Assembly (NCBI GenBank): GCA_013823945.1
Contig: PNMZ01000007.1
Span: 62,001-126,000, forward strand
Length of the DNA: 64,000 bases
DNA from: a bacterium
GTDB lineage: Bacteria > Armatimonadota > Fimbriimonadia > Fimbriimonadales > Fimbriimonadaceae
Reading direction: 5' to 3'
The notes below the pieces were generated by a model that saw nothing but the letters and a program-made list of their open reading frames with translations, ran no database searches and was not told the origin of the DNA. Position 1 is the stretch's first letter. Every line of letters begins with the position of its first letter. This document shows positions 51,639 to 59,502 of this stretch, piece by piece. Position numbers and translations under genes: made by a program.

Positions 51639-52547
51639 TTATGGTAGGGCGACCGCAGTTTGGGTGCTGAAGTCGTAATCCGGTCGAAACATGAAGGAGT
51701 GGCAACCAGTGGAGTCTTGCCATCGTGCGTTGGGCTCTGCGGTTCCGGCATAGTCGGTGAAGGGATCCTTGGTCGGATCAGTTGCTCCAGTCGATTTGAT
51801 ACCGATTTTTACCCATTTGGCATGGGAGTCGGCGTATGTGAATATGATTCCGCCGGAGTGGAGATCATAGCCCGTGTTGCGGGAGTTTGTAGATGCACGA
51901 CTGAGTGATCCGTTATTGGCAAATGAACATCCGGCGGCAGGTGGCTGGTAGATGCAGGGAGCACTTCCGGTGAAGCATCCGAGATACGGGTTGGCGTATG
52001 CCCAACCTTCGATGGATGCTCGACCTCGTCCATTCCAAAGAACGGGAAGTTGAGCAACCGAGGTAATTGAAGTATGGCTGTAGCTATTGAGCAGTCCGTT
52101 GTAGGTGTAGCTGATTGCGGGGGCACCTGACGGCGGAGTAAATCCGGGATAAGGGGAAGAAGTGACTCCGCCAACCTTCACTCCGTTAGGGTCGGACATG
52201 AGTTGGTAGTTTTTGACGTAAGGTTGGGTGTTGTTGACCCAAAATCCGGCAATTGAGGCGTTGATGACCGGGTCGTTTGAAACCAGCCAATTTCCGGCTG
52301 GAGTAAGGCGATCATAGTTGTATCGTGTTGGGGTGCCCGGCATGGGGGTGTAAGTGATCGGCATGACATCATCGTAATCGGCGAGATAGATGTGCATGGA
52401 AGTGCCAACTTGTTTGAGATTGCTGACGCTTGAAATTTTCTTTGCGGCGGCTTTGGCCTGGGCGAAAACGGGAAAGAGGATTGCGGCAAGGATCGCGATG
52501 ATTGCGATCACAACAAGCAGTTCAATGAGGGTAAAGGCTCTTTTCAT
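51639..52547 (-). CDS. prepilin-like protein with DUF1559-type body
   Basis: 302 residues. It starts with the type IV prepilin signal [20 protein letters not shown] (cleavage after the residue before FTLIE, with Glu at position 5), followed by [20 protein letters not shown], characteristic of Armatimonadota prepilins. The body has [21 protein letters not shown], and near the end [20 protein letters not shown], close to the H-x9-DG motif of planctomycete/armatimonad DUF1559 proteins. A short extra domain ends the protein. It likely assembles into a pseudopilus or surface fibre. It stands alone, away from the pilM-Q operon. Confidence 0.93.
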   Translation of the reverse strand: MKRAFTLIELLVVIAIIAILAAILFPVFAQAKAAAKKISSVSNLKQVGTSMHIYLADYDDVMPITYTPMPGTPTRYNYDRLTPAGNWLVSNDPVINASIAGFWVNNTQPYVKNYQLMSDPNGVKVGGVTSSPYPGFTPPSGAPAISYTYNGLLNSYSHTSITSVAQLPVLWNGRGRASIEGWAYANPYLGCFTGSAPCIYQPPAAGCSFANNGSLSRASTNSRNTGYDLHSGGIIFTYADSHAKWVKIGIKSTGATDPTKDPFTDYAGTAEPNARWQDSTGCHSFMFRPDYDFSTQTAVALP

Positions 52548-52648
52548 TTTGGGGGTGAGGGAGTGGCTCCCAATACTCTTAGGATGACTATAACACGAAG
52601 ATTGTTCGGTTCGGGCATATTGTGCTGTTTTTCAGGTTAGATATTGGA

Positions 52649-53677
52649 ATGCGACGGGCTTTGAGTTTGATGGTTTTGGGATTGGTGAGTGTCGGGTTAT
52701 CGGATGGGGTGGACGAGTATGTCAAGGCGAAAATGGAAGCTGACCATTTGCCGGGAGTTGCTTTTGCGGTGATAGATCCGGGTGGTAAGGTGGCATTTCG
52801 CAGTTACGGGGTTGCAAATCGAGAAACTGGAGAATTGTTTACAGAGAAGAGTACGCACCGTATCGCGAGTTTGAGTAAGCAGATGTGCAGTTTTGTCGCG
52901 CTGAGCTTGGTGCGGGACGGGAAATTGAGTTTAGATGATGAAGTGTTGCGGTGGTTTCCGAAGGGCAATCCGGGATGGAAAGGAATGACGGTGCGGCACT
53001 TGATGGGTCATACGAGCGGGATTGCTGATCCGGCGGGATTTTCATATTCCAAAGAGTATTCGACTGATGAGTATGTGGCGTTGCTGGCGAAGGCAGATCT
53101 GGAAACGAAGCCGGGCGAAAAGTATCGCTATAACAATTACGCTTATGGTTTGCTGGGCGAACTTTTGGGGATTGCGGGTGGCAGTTCCTTGCCGGAGTTG
53201 GCACGAAAGTACATTTTTGATCCGGTTGGGATGGCTGGAACGGGATATTACGTTGCGGGACAGAAACGGACCAATGAAGTTATTGCTTATCGGTGGAAAG
53301 ATGGGGGTTATGAAATTCCTTTGCGAGAGAGGCCGCGTATTTTCCACGGGAGCGGCGGGGTGTATTCAACTTTGGAGGATATGGTGAAGTACGAATTGGC
53401 TTTGCGCAATGGGGATTTGGATCAAAAAATTCTGATGCAGCAATGGACACCGAGCTTCCCGGCAGCGGGGAAATATGGTTTTGGGTGGCATGTGGGTGAT
53501 GAGGAATTGACGCATACGGGCACAACTTTTGGATACACGTCGGCATTTTTGCGGGATCGCAAGGCGGGTTGGACAGTGATTTTGTTCCGCAACAGTGATA
53601 CGGGGAGTCAGATGGACATGGCGCGGGAGATTCTCTCGAAGTGGCGCGCTCAGTTGGCTTCGCAGTCGAGGCAGTAA
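52649..53677 (+). CDS. exported class C beta-lactamase-related serine hydrolase
   Basis: 342 residues from the ATG at 52649; an in-frame ATG 27 bases upstream would weaken the signal peptide. Residues 1-20 are hydrophobic (RRALSLMVLGLVSVGLSDG). The SxxK motif is in HRIASLSKQMCSF (about residues 70-76), the YxN motif in YRYNNYAYGLLGEL, and a late HTGTTFGYTSAFLRD supplies the third motif. Relatives are DD-peptidases, esterases or beta-lactamases; antibiotic hydrolysis cannot be assumed. The end overlaps the convergent sigma-factor gene by 28 bases. Confidence 0.93.
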   Translation: MRRALSLMVLGLVSVGLSDGVDEYVKAKMEADHLPGVAFAVIDPGGKVAFRSYGVANRETGELFTEKSTHRIASLSKQMCSFVALSLVRDGKLSLDDEVLRWFPKGNPGWKGMTVRHLMGHTSGIADPAGFSYSKEYSTDEYVALLAKADLETKPGEKYRYNNYAYGLLGELLGIAGGSSLPELARKYIFDPVGMAGTGYYVAGQKRTNEVIAYRWKDGGYEIPLRERPRIFHGSGGVYSTLEDMVKYELALRNGDLDQKILMQQWTPSFPAAGKYGFGWHVGDEELTHTGTTFGYTSAFLRDRKAGWTVILFRNSDTGSQMDMAREILSKWRAQLASQSRQ

Positions 53678-54162
53678 TCGATATTGGCGCGGATTTTGGC
53701 CCGAGCGCGGTGGAGGCGGCTTTTTTGAGCAGCGAGCGAGATGTTGAGTCGTTGCGAAGTCTCGGGGCCACTTAAACCTTGGATGTCTCTCAGCTCAAAC
53801 ACATCGCGCTCCTCGTGAGTGAGGATTTCGAGGGCTTGGTGGACTTTTGTGACGAGGGTGGAATCTTGAAAATCGGGTTCCGCTGGCGGAGCGGGGTACA
53901 GGTCGGCGAGATCGGTTACGGGGAGGAGTGCTTCTTTGCGCTTTATTCGACCGCATATCCGGCGGCCAATGATGGCAAGCCATGCTTGGAATCGCTCTTT
54001 ATCTTCCAGAGATTGGTAGTGTTTGTAGGCGTTTAGAATTGCTTCGACGAGGGTGTCTTCAGCGTCTTCTCGGTTTCCGCAGACACGGAGCATTTGCCGA
54101 TAGACTTGATCTTTGTGGGCGTTCAGTAGGGTTTCAAATTGATCGATATTAGGCTTGGTCAT
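53650..54162 (-). CDS. ECF-type RNA polymerase sigma factor
   Basis: 170 residues from the ATG at 54162; the longer frame upstream lies over another gene and is not sigma-like. Region 2 has FETLLNAHKDQVYRQMLRVC and NREDAEDTLVEAILNAYKHY; region 4 has ILTHEERDVFELRDIQGLSG and the helix-turn-helix ETSQRLNISLAAQKSRLHRA. The C-terminus has a CLDC pair. No anti-sigma factor of known type is adjacent. The gene directly upstream, overlapping by 14 bases, is a protein of unknown function that might serve as partner. Confidence 0.92.
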   Translation of the reverse strand: MTKPNIDQFETLLNAHKDQVYRQMLRVCGNREDAEDTLVEAILNAYKHYQSLEDKERFQAWLAIIGRRICGRIKRKEALLPVTDLADLYPAPPAEPDFQDSTLVTKVHQALEILTHEERDVFELRDIQGLSGPETSQRLNISLAAQKSRLHRARAKIRANIDYCLDCEAN

Positions 54163-54667
54163 TGGACTCGATTTGATGATGGGATTGGTTTTGGGCCAGG
54201 AAATTCTGGATGTCTTCGGGGGATAGGATGATAATGTTTGGTTTTGCGAGTTTGGTGAATGTTTCGTTATCGGCGTGGTCGAGGGTGCCTTCGGCGTTGA
54301 ACTCTTCGAGGAGTTTGCTGAGGACTTCGCTGGGATTGGGGGGGTAGTCGTAGGCGTCAATCCAGAGTCCCGGTTGGGGTTCATCGGATTTATAGGCGAT
54401 GGCGGCAATGTAGAGTTCGTCGAGAGATTGATGTTCGGTTTCCGTACTCCAGACCCCGGTGCGGCAGGAGTGTCCGAGGGCGGTGAGTGCATGAGTTGCT
54501 TCTTCTAGGGGAATGGCGTGTTCGCAGCGGAAGAGGATTCGGTCAGTGGGATCGAGGTGGGTGAGAACTGTGTATCGTCCATCTCGGGACAGGTAGATCG
54601 TCGCTCCGTTGGGGTTGCGATTTTGCATTTCGGCAAGGAAACCGTCCCAATCGGTGAGGAGTTGCAT
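54149..54667 (-). CDS. protein of unknown function, co-transcribed with the sigma factor
   Basis: 172 residues, soluble, no signal peptide, acidic C-terminal half. Visible features are WDGFLAEMQNRNPNGATIYL at the start, a central YIAAIAYKSDEPQPGLWIDA and FNAEGTLDHADNETFTKLAK. No family recognised. It overlaps the sigma-factor gene by 14 bases, so the two are probably translated together. It could modulate the sigma factor, but no anti-sigma motif (such as a zinc-binding HxxxCxxC) is present. Confidence 0.75.
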   Translation of the reverse strand: MQLLTDWDGFLAEMQNRNPNGATIYLSRDGRYTVLTHLDPTDRILFRCEHAIPLEEATHALTALGHSCRTGVWSTETEHQSLDELYIAAIAYKSDEPQPGLWIDAYDYPPNPSEVLSKLLEEFNAEGTLDHADNETFTKLAKPNIIILSPEDIQNFLAQNQSHHQIESNDQA

Positions 54668-54724
54668 ATTTTTTATTATGGCCTGCCGTGAATTTTTGGT
54701 GGTGCAGACATCTGGACGGTGCCA

Positions 54725-55390
54725 TTAGTTGATGATTGCTGCTGTGTCTGATGGGGGTCGAGGTGAGAGTTTCCACGTGACCCCGTAATCGTCAGTTTGG
54801 GTGGCTTTGTCGCCAAAAAACTCGATGAGGGCTTGGGGGTCTTGGGAGTTGTTGGGATCGACGTAGAATGCAGGTCCGTGCGGAAGCCCGGGCTCAATAA
54901 CGAGCCGAATGTGGTTGGAATCAATCGTCCAGCCGGAGGGCGTTTTGGTGGCGGACTGTTGCAGGAGGTCGGCATAGAATTGAGCGGCTTTTGTGGATTC
55001 GTGGAGATGAAGGGCAATTTTGGGAAGAATGATTGGTGGGTTGGGATTGATAATGGGCCAGTTCGATTCGGGAAGGGTTTGGAAGACATTCCAACTGATG
55101 CCGAACGGATCGCAAAGGAGATTGAGTTGACCCTCGCCGTGCCATGTGAGCTCTTCGAATCCGAGGGCCCGAAGGAGGGGCCGTGCGGCATAGAGGTCGG
55201 GAGTGCTGAGTTCTAGGATGGGTGACTGTCGCTGACCAGGATCGACAAAGAATGAGAGGGATTCCGAAGTGAGTTTGAGCCCGTCGATTGAATGGTTAGG
55301 GGCGAGTTCAAAGAGAGTCGTGTAGAGTTTAACGAGGGGATCTGGATGGGGAGTTGTGAGTCCGACACAGGGGCTGAGATCAAACGCCAT
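54725..55390 (-). CDS. VOC/glyoxalase-like protein
   Basis: 221 residues in two similar halves, each with the beta-alpha-beta-beta-beta layout of the VOC superfamily (PCVGLTTPHPDPLVKLYTTL with LNLLCDPFGISWNVF, then IALHLHESTKAAQFYADLLQ with DDYGVTWKLSPR). Metal-binding residues are incomplete, so it may be a binding protein rather than an enzyme. It is divergent from the acetyl-CoA synthetase gene. Confidence 0.8.
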   Translation of the reverse strand: MAFDLSPCVGLTTPHPDPLVKLYTTLFELAPNHSIDGLKLTSESLSFFVDPGQRQSPILELSTPDLYAARPLLRALGFEELTWHGEGQLNLLCDPFGISWNVFQTLPESNWPIINPNPPIILPKIALHLHESTKAAQFYADLLQQSATKTPSGWTIDSNHIRLVIEPGLPHGPAFYVDPNNSQDPQALIEFFGDKATQTDDYGVTWKLSPRPPSDTAAIIN

Positions 55391-55452
55391 CGCTTTGAAA
55401 GATGATATCCAAAAAAGGTACCGGGTAAAACGGTTTATTCACGGAGACGAAG

Positions 55453-57453
55453 TTGTCAGAAACGATTGATACCCTACTGCAAGAGAACCGGAAGTTTGCG
55501 CCCAGTGCGGAGTTTGTTGCCCAAGCGAACATCAATGATGCGACGATCTATGAGTCGGCGGATTCAGATTGGCAGGGTTGGTGGACGAGTTGGGCGGAAA
55601 AACTCGATTGGTTCAAGAAGTGGGATACGGTTTTGGAATGGGAACAGCCGTTTGCAAAATGGTTCACGGGCGGAAAGATCAATGCTTGTTTCAATGCGGT
55701 TGATCGACATGTATTAGCGGGACGGGGTGATCGAGTGGCTTGGATTGCGGAAGGTGAGCCGGGCGATCAGCGTGTTTTCACCTATGCCGATGTATTGACG
55801 GAAGTTCAGAAGTTGGCGAATGCGCTGAAAGAGTTGGGGATCGGGAAAGGGGATCGAGTCTGTATTTACTTGGGCCAGGGTCCGGAACTGTGTTTGTCGA
55901 TGCTGGCATGCGCGCGGATTGGGGCGGTTCACTCGGTTATTTTTGGTGGATTTAGTGCTCAGTCGATTGCGGAGCGTGTGAATGATCAGGGGGCGAAGCT
56001 CATCATTACGGCTGATGGTTTGTGGCGACGGGGAAAAGTAATCGGGCTCAAAAAGATTGTTGATGACGCTTTGGATTTGGAATGTCCGACGGTTGAGCAC
56101 GTCTTGATTCATGAGCGAGTTGGAGTGGTCGGCCATGTGACGAACGGGATGGCGGCACCGGACTATGACCGGGGAATGGCGATACCGGGACGAGATGTTT
56201 GGTGGGATGAGATTGTGGAACTGCAATCAGCCGAGTGCGCTTGTGAAGAAATGGACAGCGAAGATTTGCTGTTTATTCTTTACACGAGCGGTTCGACGGG
56301 GAAGCCGAAAGGGATTATGCACACGACGGCGGGGTATTTGACGGGGACGAGTGCGACGTCGAAGCTAGTGTTTGATTTAAAGGATTCGGATGTCTATTGG
56401 TGTACGGCGGATTGTGGTTGGATCACGGGGCACAGTTATGTTGTGTATGGTCCGATGGCGAATGGCGTGACCCAGGTGCTTTATGAGGGGGCTCCGGATA
56501 CGCCGGATAAGGATCGGTTCTGGCGGATTATTGAACGGCATGGAGTGACGATTTTGTATACAGCTCCGACGGCAATCCGGACGTTTATGAAATGGGGCGA
56601 GGAGTACCCGAGGGGTTGTGATTTGAGTTCATTAAGACTCCTTGGTACGGTAGGTGAGCCGATCAATCCGGAAGCTTGGATTTGGTATCAAGAGGTGATT
56701 GGTGGAGGACGATGCCCGATTGTTGATACTTGGTGGCAGACAGAAACGGGTGCGATCATGATCACGCCGTTACCGGGGATTGTTTCGACGAAACCGGGGA
56801 GTGCGACGCGGACCTTCCCGGGTGTTTCCGCGACGATTTATGATGAGGATGGTAATGATTTGGTGAAGACTCACGGCATTCCGGTCGGTGGATTGCTTGT
56901 TTTGAATCGTCCTTGGCCGAGTATGTTGCGCGGAATATGGGGTGATGAGGAGCGGTATCGTCAGACTTATTGGAGTAAGTTCAGCGATGCTTATTTTGCG
57001 GGCGACGGGGCGAAGTTGGACGAAGAAGGCTATTTCTGGTTGCTTGGTCGGGTGGACGATATTATGTTGGTGAGCGGTCACAACATTTCAACGATGGAGG
57101 TTGAGAGCGCGTTGGTGGATCATCATTCGGTAGCGGAGAGTGCAGTGATTGGGAAGACACATGATGTGAAGGGTCAGTCAGTTGCGGCATTCGTGATTTT
57201 GAAGGGGCATGTTTCGCCTTCTGAGGAACTGAAGCAAGAGCTTCGGGCTCATGTTGCGACGAAGATTGGAGCGTTGGCGCGTCCGGATGATTTGTTCTTT
57301 ACGGCAGAGTTACCGAAGACTCGGAGTGGGAAGATCATGCGTCGGCTGCTGCGGGACATTGCGGAGGGCCGGGTGATGGGTGACGTGACGACCTTGGCTG
57401 ACCCCGGGGTTGTCGCGGCACTGAAGGGGCAGTATGAGGACAAGGAAGGGTAG
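55453..57453 (+). CDS. acsA: acetyl-CoA synthetase
   Basis: Converts acetate, ATP and CoA to acetyl-CoA through acetyl-AMP. 666 residues; the start is TTG at 55453 with GGAG ten bases upstream. Motifs are the P-loop-like LYTSGSTGKPKGIMHTT (about residues 276-292), WCTADCGWITGHSYVVYGP, DTWWQTETGAIMITPLPG, and the acetylation-site lysine in TRSGKIMRRLLRDIA near residue 630. N-terminal WWTSWAEKLDWFKKWDTVLE fits the AcsA N-domain. A single-gene unit. Confidence 0.96.
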   Translation: MSETIDTLLQENRKFAPSAEFVAQANINDATIYESADSDWQGWWTSWAEKLDWFKKWDTVLEWEQPFAKWFTGGKINACFNAVDRHVLAGRGDRVAWIAEGEPGDQRVFTYADVLTEVQKLANALKELGIGKGDRVCIYLGQGPELCLSMLACARIGAVHSVIFGGFSAQSIAERVNDQGAKLIITADGLWRRGKVIGLKKIVDDALDLECPTVEHVLIHERVGVVGHVTNGMAAPDYDRGMAIPGRDVWWDEIVELQSAECACEEMDSEDLLFILYTSGSTGKPKGIMHTTAGYLTGTSATSKLVFDLKDSDVYWCTADCGWITGHSYVVYGPMANGVTQVLYEGAPDTPDKDRFWRIIERHGVTILYTAPTAIRTFMKWGEEYPRGCDLSSLRLLGTVGEPINPEAWIWYQEVIGGGRCPIVDTWWQTETGAIMITPLPGIVSTKPGSATRTFPGVSATIYDEDGNDLVKTHGIPVGGLLVLNRPWPSMLRGIWGDEERYRQTYWSKFSDAYFAGDGAKLDEEGYFWLLGRVDDIMLVSGHNISTMEVESALVDHHSVAESAVIGKTHDVKGQSVAAFVILKGHVSPSEELKQELRAHVATKIGALARPDDLFFTAELPKTRSGKIMRRLLRDIAEGRVMGDVTTLADPGVVAALKGQYEDKEG

Positions 57454-57511
57454 AGGAATCCTGGCCTGAATACTTGGGTTTCGCTCCGTTAGCTTGGGGA
57501 ACAAGCTGGGT

Positions 57512-58333
57512 ATGGCTTGGACGAAGTTTGTTGTTGGGGTGTCAATGTGCGCCATTGTTGCGGCATTGGCAAGTTATCCGGTTGGTGCTCGGGCGCAATT
57601 AAGCATGATGGGTGGGGCGGCGCTGGCACCTAAGATCAATACTGGATCACTGGCGGGTGGGCAAAAGGCGATCAAGGGAGCTAAAGATGACAAGGCTAAA
57701 GCGGACGCTCGGGCTCAAGCAGTTAACGAGTTGATGGAGGAAGACGCAGGTCAGGCGGGTAAGCCCGATTTTTCGAAGTTGGATGCAAAGGTATATTCGG
57801 CGAGTGAATTGATCCAGGCGGTTTCTGCTCAGGGTTCGGAAAAGATGACGGGGACACCAGTTCGAGCGGAGGGGGTCGTTTTGAAGGTTTCAAAGTCAGG
57901 TGGTACTACGACGGTCTTCTTGGGAGCACCATCGAATCCGCAAGGGTCGCCCGTTTTTGCATTCCGTTTTGAAGGTGAGCGAGATTTTGCGGAAGGTTCA
58001 CCTCAAACGATCGAAGGTCGTTTTGGTGGTCGGATGAAGATGGACGGAATTCCGAATGATATCTACATTGTTTATGCTCAAGGGGCGGGCAAGTCTGAAG
58101 GAGCCGTCGCTTCTGCAGCGGAGCCGGAAAAGGTGGAGCCATTTGATGGATGGAAGTTTGTTGGTTCAGTTGAAGCAGAGGGTGGGGCGACAGGAGTTTT
58201 TGTTAAAGAAGGCAAAACGCTTTATGCTCAGCCAGGAGATCACTTGAGTGATGATGTAGTTGTAGTTCGGATGAAGGTTGGCGAAGCGGTTCTCTCTGAA
58301 GCCGGGAAAGCATCGGTTGTGAGTCCCTGGTAA
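57512..58333 (+). CDS. exported protein of unknown function
   Basis: 273 residues. The ATG at 57512 is preferred over the TTG at 57494, since it starts a clean signal peptide (AWTKFVVGVSMCAIVAALAS, cleaved near ARAQ). A Lys/Ala/Asp-rich helical stretch (AIKGAKDDKAKADARAQA) follows, then an OB-like beta domain (MTGTPVRAEGVVLKVSKSGG, FAFRFEGERDFAEGSPQTIE) and a C-terminal beta region with VFVKEGKTLYAQPGDH. Not recognised. The OB-like core suggests a small-molecule- or ion-binding periplasmic protein. Confidence 0.75.
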   Translation: MAWTKFVVGVSMCAIVAALASYPVGARAQLSMMGGAALAPKINTGSLAGGQKAIKGAKDDKAKADARAQAVNELMEEDAGQAGKPDFSKLDAKVYSASELIQAVSAQGSEKMTGTPVRAEGVVLKVSKSGGTTTVFLGAPSNPQGSPVFAFRFEGERDFAEGSPQTIEGRFGGRMKMDGIPNDIYIVYAQGAGKSEGAVASAAEPEKVEPFDGWKFVGSVEAEGGATGVFVKEGKTLYAQPGDHLSDDVVVVRMKVGEAVLSEAGKASVVSPW

Positions 58334-58396
58334 GAACTCCTGAATTCAAAAAGTTAAAGTGCGGTAAGAGGTTTTCTCTTGCTGCGCTTTGTGTTT

Positions 58397-58412
58397 TGGC
58401 ACGGCATGTGCG
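58397..58412 (+). promoter_or_regulatory. sigma-54-type promoter upstream of the PEP-CTERM gene
   Basis: TGGCACGGCATGTGCG has GG at 58398-58399 and GC at 58410-58411, exactly 12 bases apart, with a near-consensus TGGCACG block (consensus TGGCACG-N4-TTGC). It lies 75 bases before the start codon. RpoN-dependent expression of PEP-CTERM genes, with the PrsK/PrsR pair, is established in some proteobacteria. Confidence 0.72.
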
Positions 58413-58424
58413 CTTGTTTGCTCT

Positions 58425-58480
58425 TTGGTTCACCCAGCCTTCCAGGGTCTGGGTTCCTCTCAGGCAATGAGGGAGCAAAT
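58425..58480 (+). promoter_or_regulatory. structured 5-prime leader of the PEP-CTERM gene
   Basis: ACCCAG/CTGGGT (58432-58437 with 58449-58454) can pair. It is followed by CTGGGTTCCTCTCAG and a CTCA/TGAG hairpin that resemble the small-RNA candidate at 59385-59502. Ribosome site AGGGAG lies within the end of this block. Confidence 0.45.
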
Positions 58481-58485
58481 AAAAA

Positions 58486-59271
58486 ATGAAAAAGCAGCAA
58501 TTGATCGCAGTAACCGGCTTGGTCGCCGTCTTGGCCGCCTCAGCTAGTGCAACAACTTGGCACTTCGACTTAAAACCGCAGAATGGTGGTGGTCCGGGCT
58601 ATGGCTACAGTGCCACAGGTGGATCTGTGAAGCAGATTTCCAGTTCGTTCAACGATGTCACCGACCGATTGGCATTTGAAGCCACTTTTGGTAATTCCGC
58701 CGCTGGTACTTTGCCGGATGGTTACTGGCTTGTTTTGAACGACGGTCCCAACCCGAAAGGAACGAGTGATGAACTCGCGATTTTCTACTTTGATACGGGT
58801 GTGACGAACAACGGTCAAGCAAAGTTGACGGCTTACGGTTACAACGGTCAGAACGGCAATTCAAGCTATTTTGATGGATCCAATGCATCTGGTACTCAGG
58901 CACCGGACAAAATTGCGAGCAGTTTGACCACAAGCAACTTCGTGAATTCACTTTCCGTTGTGAATAACGCGAACGGAACCCGAACGATGAAGTTTGATAT
59001 CAATGCAGCGATCATCAACAATCACGATCCGAAATACGGTCCGGCGAGCAACTGGTTTGGAACTGGCTTTGACAACAAGGTTGGCATTTGGTTCCACCCG
59101 GTTGATGGTTTGGATGCTCAGTACGGCACCGATGGATTCTTGAAGAAGTTTGAATTCAGCAAGCAAGGCTGGGTTGATGGTCACAACTTGAATGCAGTTC
59201 CTGAACCGTTCACGATGGGTGCCTTGGGCTTGATGGCTTTGGCCGCTCGCCGAAAGAAGAAGAACGCTTAA
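58486..59271 (+). CDS. PEP-CTERM sorting-domain protein
   Basis: 261 residues. A signal peptide (KKQQLIAVTGLVAVLAASASA) precedes a 190-residue beta-rich, Gly/Asn/Ser-rich body. The C-terminus is the PEP-CTERM tripartite signal: VPEPFTMGALGLMALAARRK, that is the PEP motif, a hydrophobic helix and a basic cluster. Exosortase cleaves at this signal and passes the protein to the cell surface or exopolysaccharide. No exosortase is in the window. The RBS is AGGGAG, 12 bases before the ATG. A terminator follows. Confidence 0.95.
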   Translation: MKKQQLIAVTGLVAVLAASASATTWHFDLKPQNGGGPGYGYSATGGSVKQISSSFNDVTDRLAFEATFGNSAAGTLPDGYWLVLNDGPNPKGTSDELAIFYFDTGVTNNGQAKLTAYGYNGQNGNSSYFDGSNASGTQAPDKIASSLTTSNFVNSLSVVNNANGTRTMKFDINAAIINNHDPKYGPASNWFGTGFDNKVGIWFHPVDGLDAQYGTDGFLKKFEFSKQGWVDGHNLNAVPEPFTMGALGLMALAARRKKKNA

Positions 59272-59298
59272 TTGCTTTTCTGCTGAGAAGTAAGGCTC

Positions 59299-59332
59299 AA
59301 CAGCCCTCCTTGATCGGGGGGCTGTTTTTTTT
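59299..59332 (+). terminator. terminator of the PEP-CTERM gene
   Basis: 11-bp stem AACAGCCCTCC/GGGGGGCTGTT (59299-59309 with 59316-59326, one G-T pair), followed by a run of eight T. Confidence 0.92.
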
Positions 59333-59358
59333 CGAACTTCACAAGTTACTTGAGGTTT

Positions 59359-59374
59359 TGGCATGAAACGTGCT
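59359..59374 (+). promoter_or_regulatory. second sigma-54-type promoter
   Basis: TGGCATGAAACGTGCT, with GG at 59360-59361 and GC at 59372-59373, 12 bases apart. It is very like the promoter in front of the PEP-CTERM gene (TGGCA-TG/CG blocks and GTGC) and sits 27 bases after that gene's terminator. The only thing downstream on this strand is the small-RNA candidate. Confidence 0.68.
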
Positions 59375-59384
59375 TCTAAGTAAT

Positions 59385-59502
59385 GAAAGGAGCGCAGAAA
59401 ATCAGTATGGGTTTCCTGGGTTCTCTCAGCCACAGGCTGAGGCCCATTCCGACAGTAAACGGTGAGGGGCGGAGTGTTCGCCGCCCTCTCACCACTTTTT
59501 CT
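59385..59502 (+). ncRNA. candidate sigma-54-dependent small RNA, about 118 nt
   Basis: A transcript starting about 12 bases after the GC element at 59373 would run to the terminator at 59461-59502. It can form CTCAGCC/GGCTGAG (59425-59431 with 59435-59441), closed by ATGGG/CCCAT (59407-59411 with 59443-59447). The terminator stem is GGTGAG-GGGCGG/CCGCCC-T-CTCACC followed by T-rich DNA. No convincing ORF: the frame from ATG 59383 runs through the terminator. The segment CTGGGTTCTCTCAG also appears, with one extra base, in the PEP-CTERM leader. Confidence 0.6.
59461..59502 (+). terminator. terminator of the small-RNA candidate
   Basis: 12-bp stem with one bulged T (59461-59472 with 59481-59493), then ACTTTTTCTTT. 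The T-run is on the plus strand only, so it does not serve the convergent minus-strand gene. Confidence 0.88.

Noticed and set aside
52649-53677. Beta-lactam resistance gene
   Set aside because: The class C-like serine hydrolase fold is shared by many esterases and peptidases; nothing in the sequence shows beta-lactamase activity.
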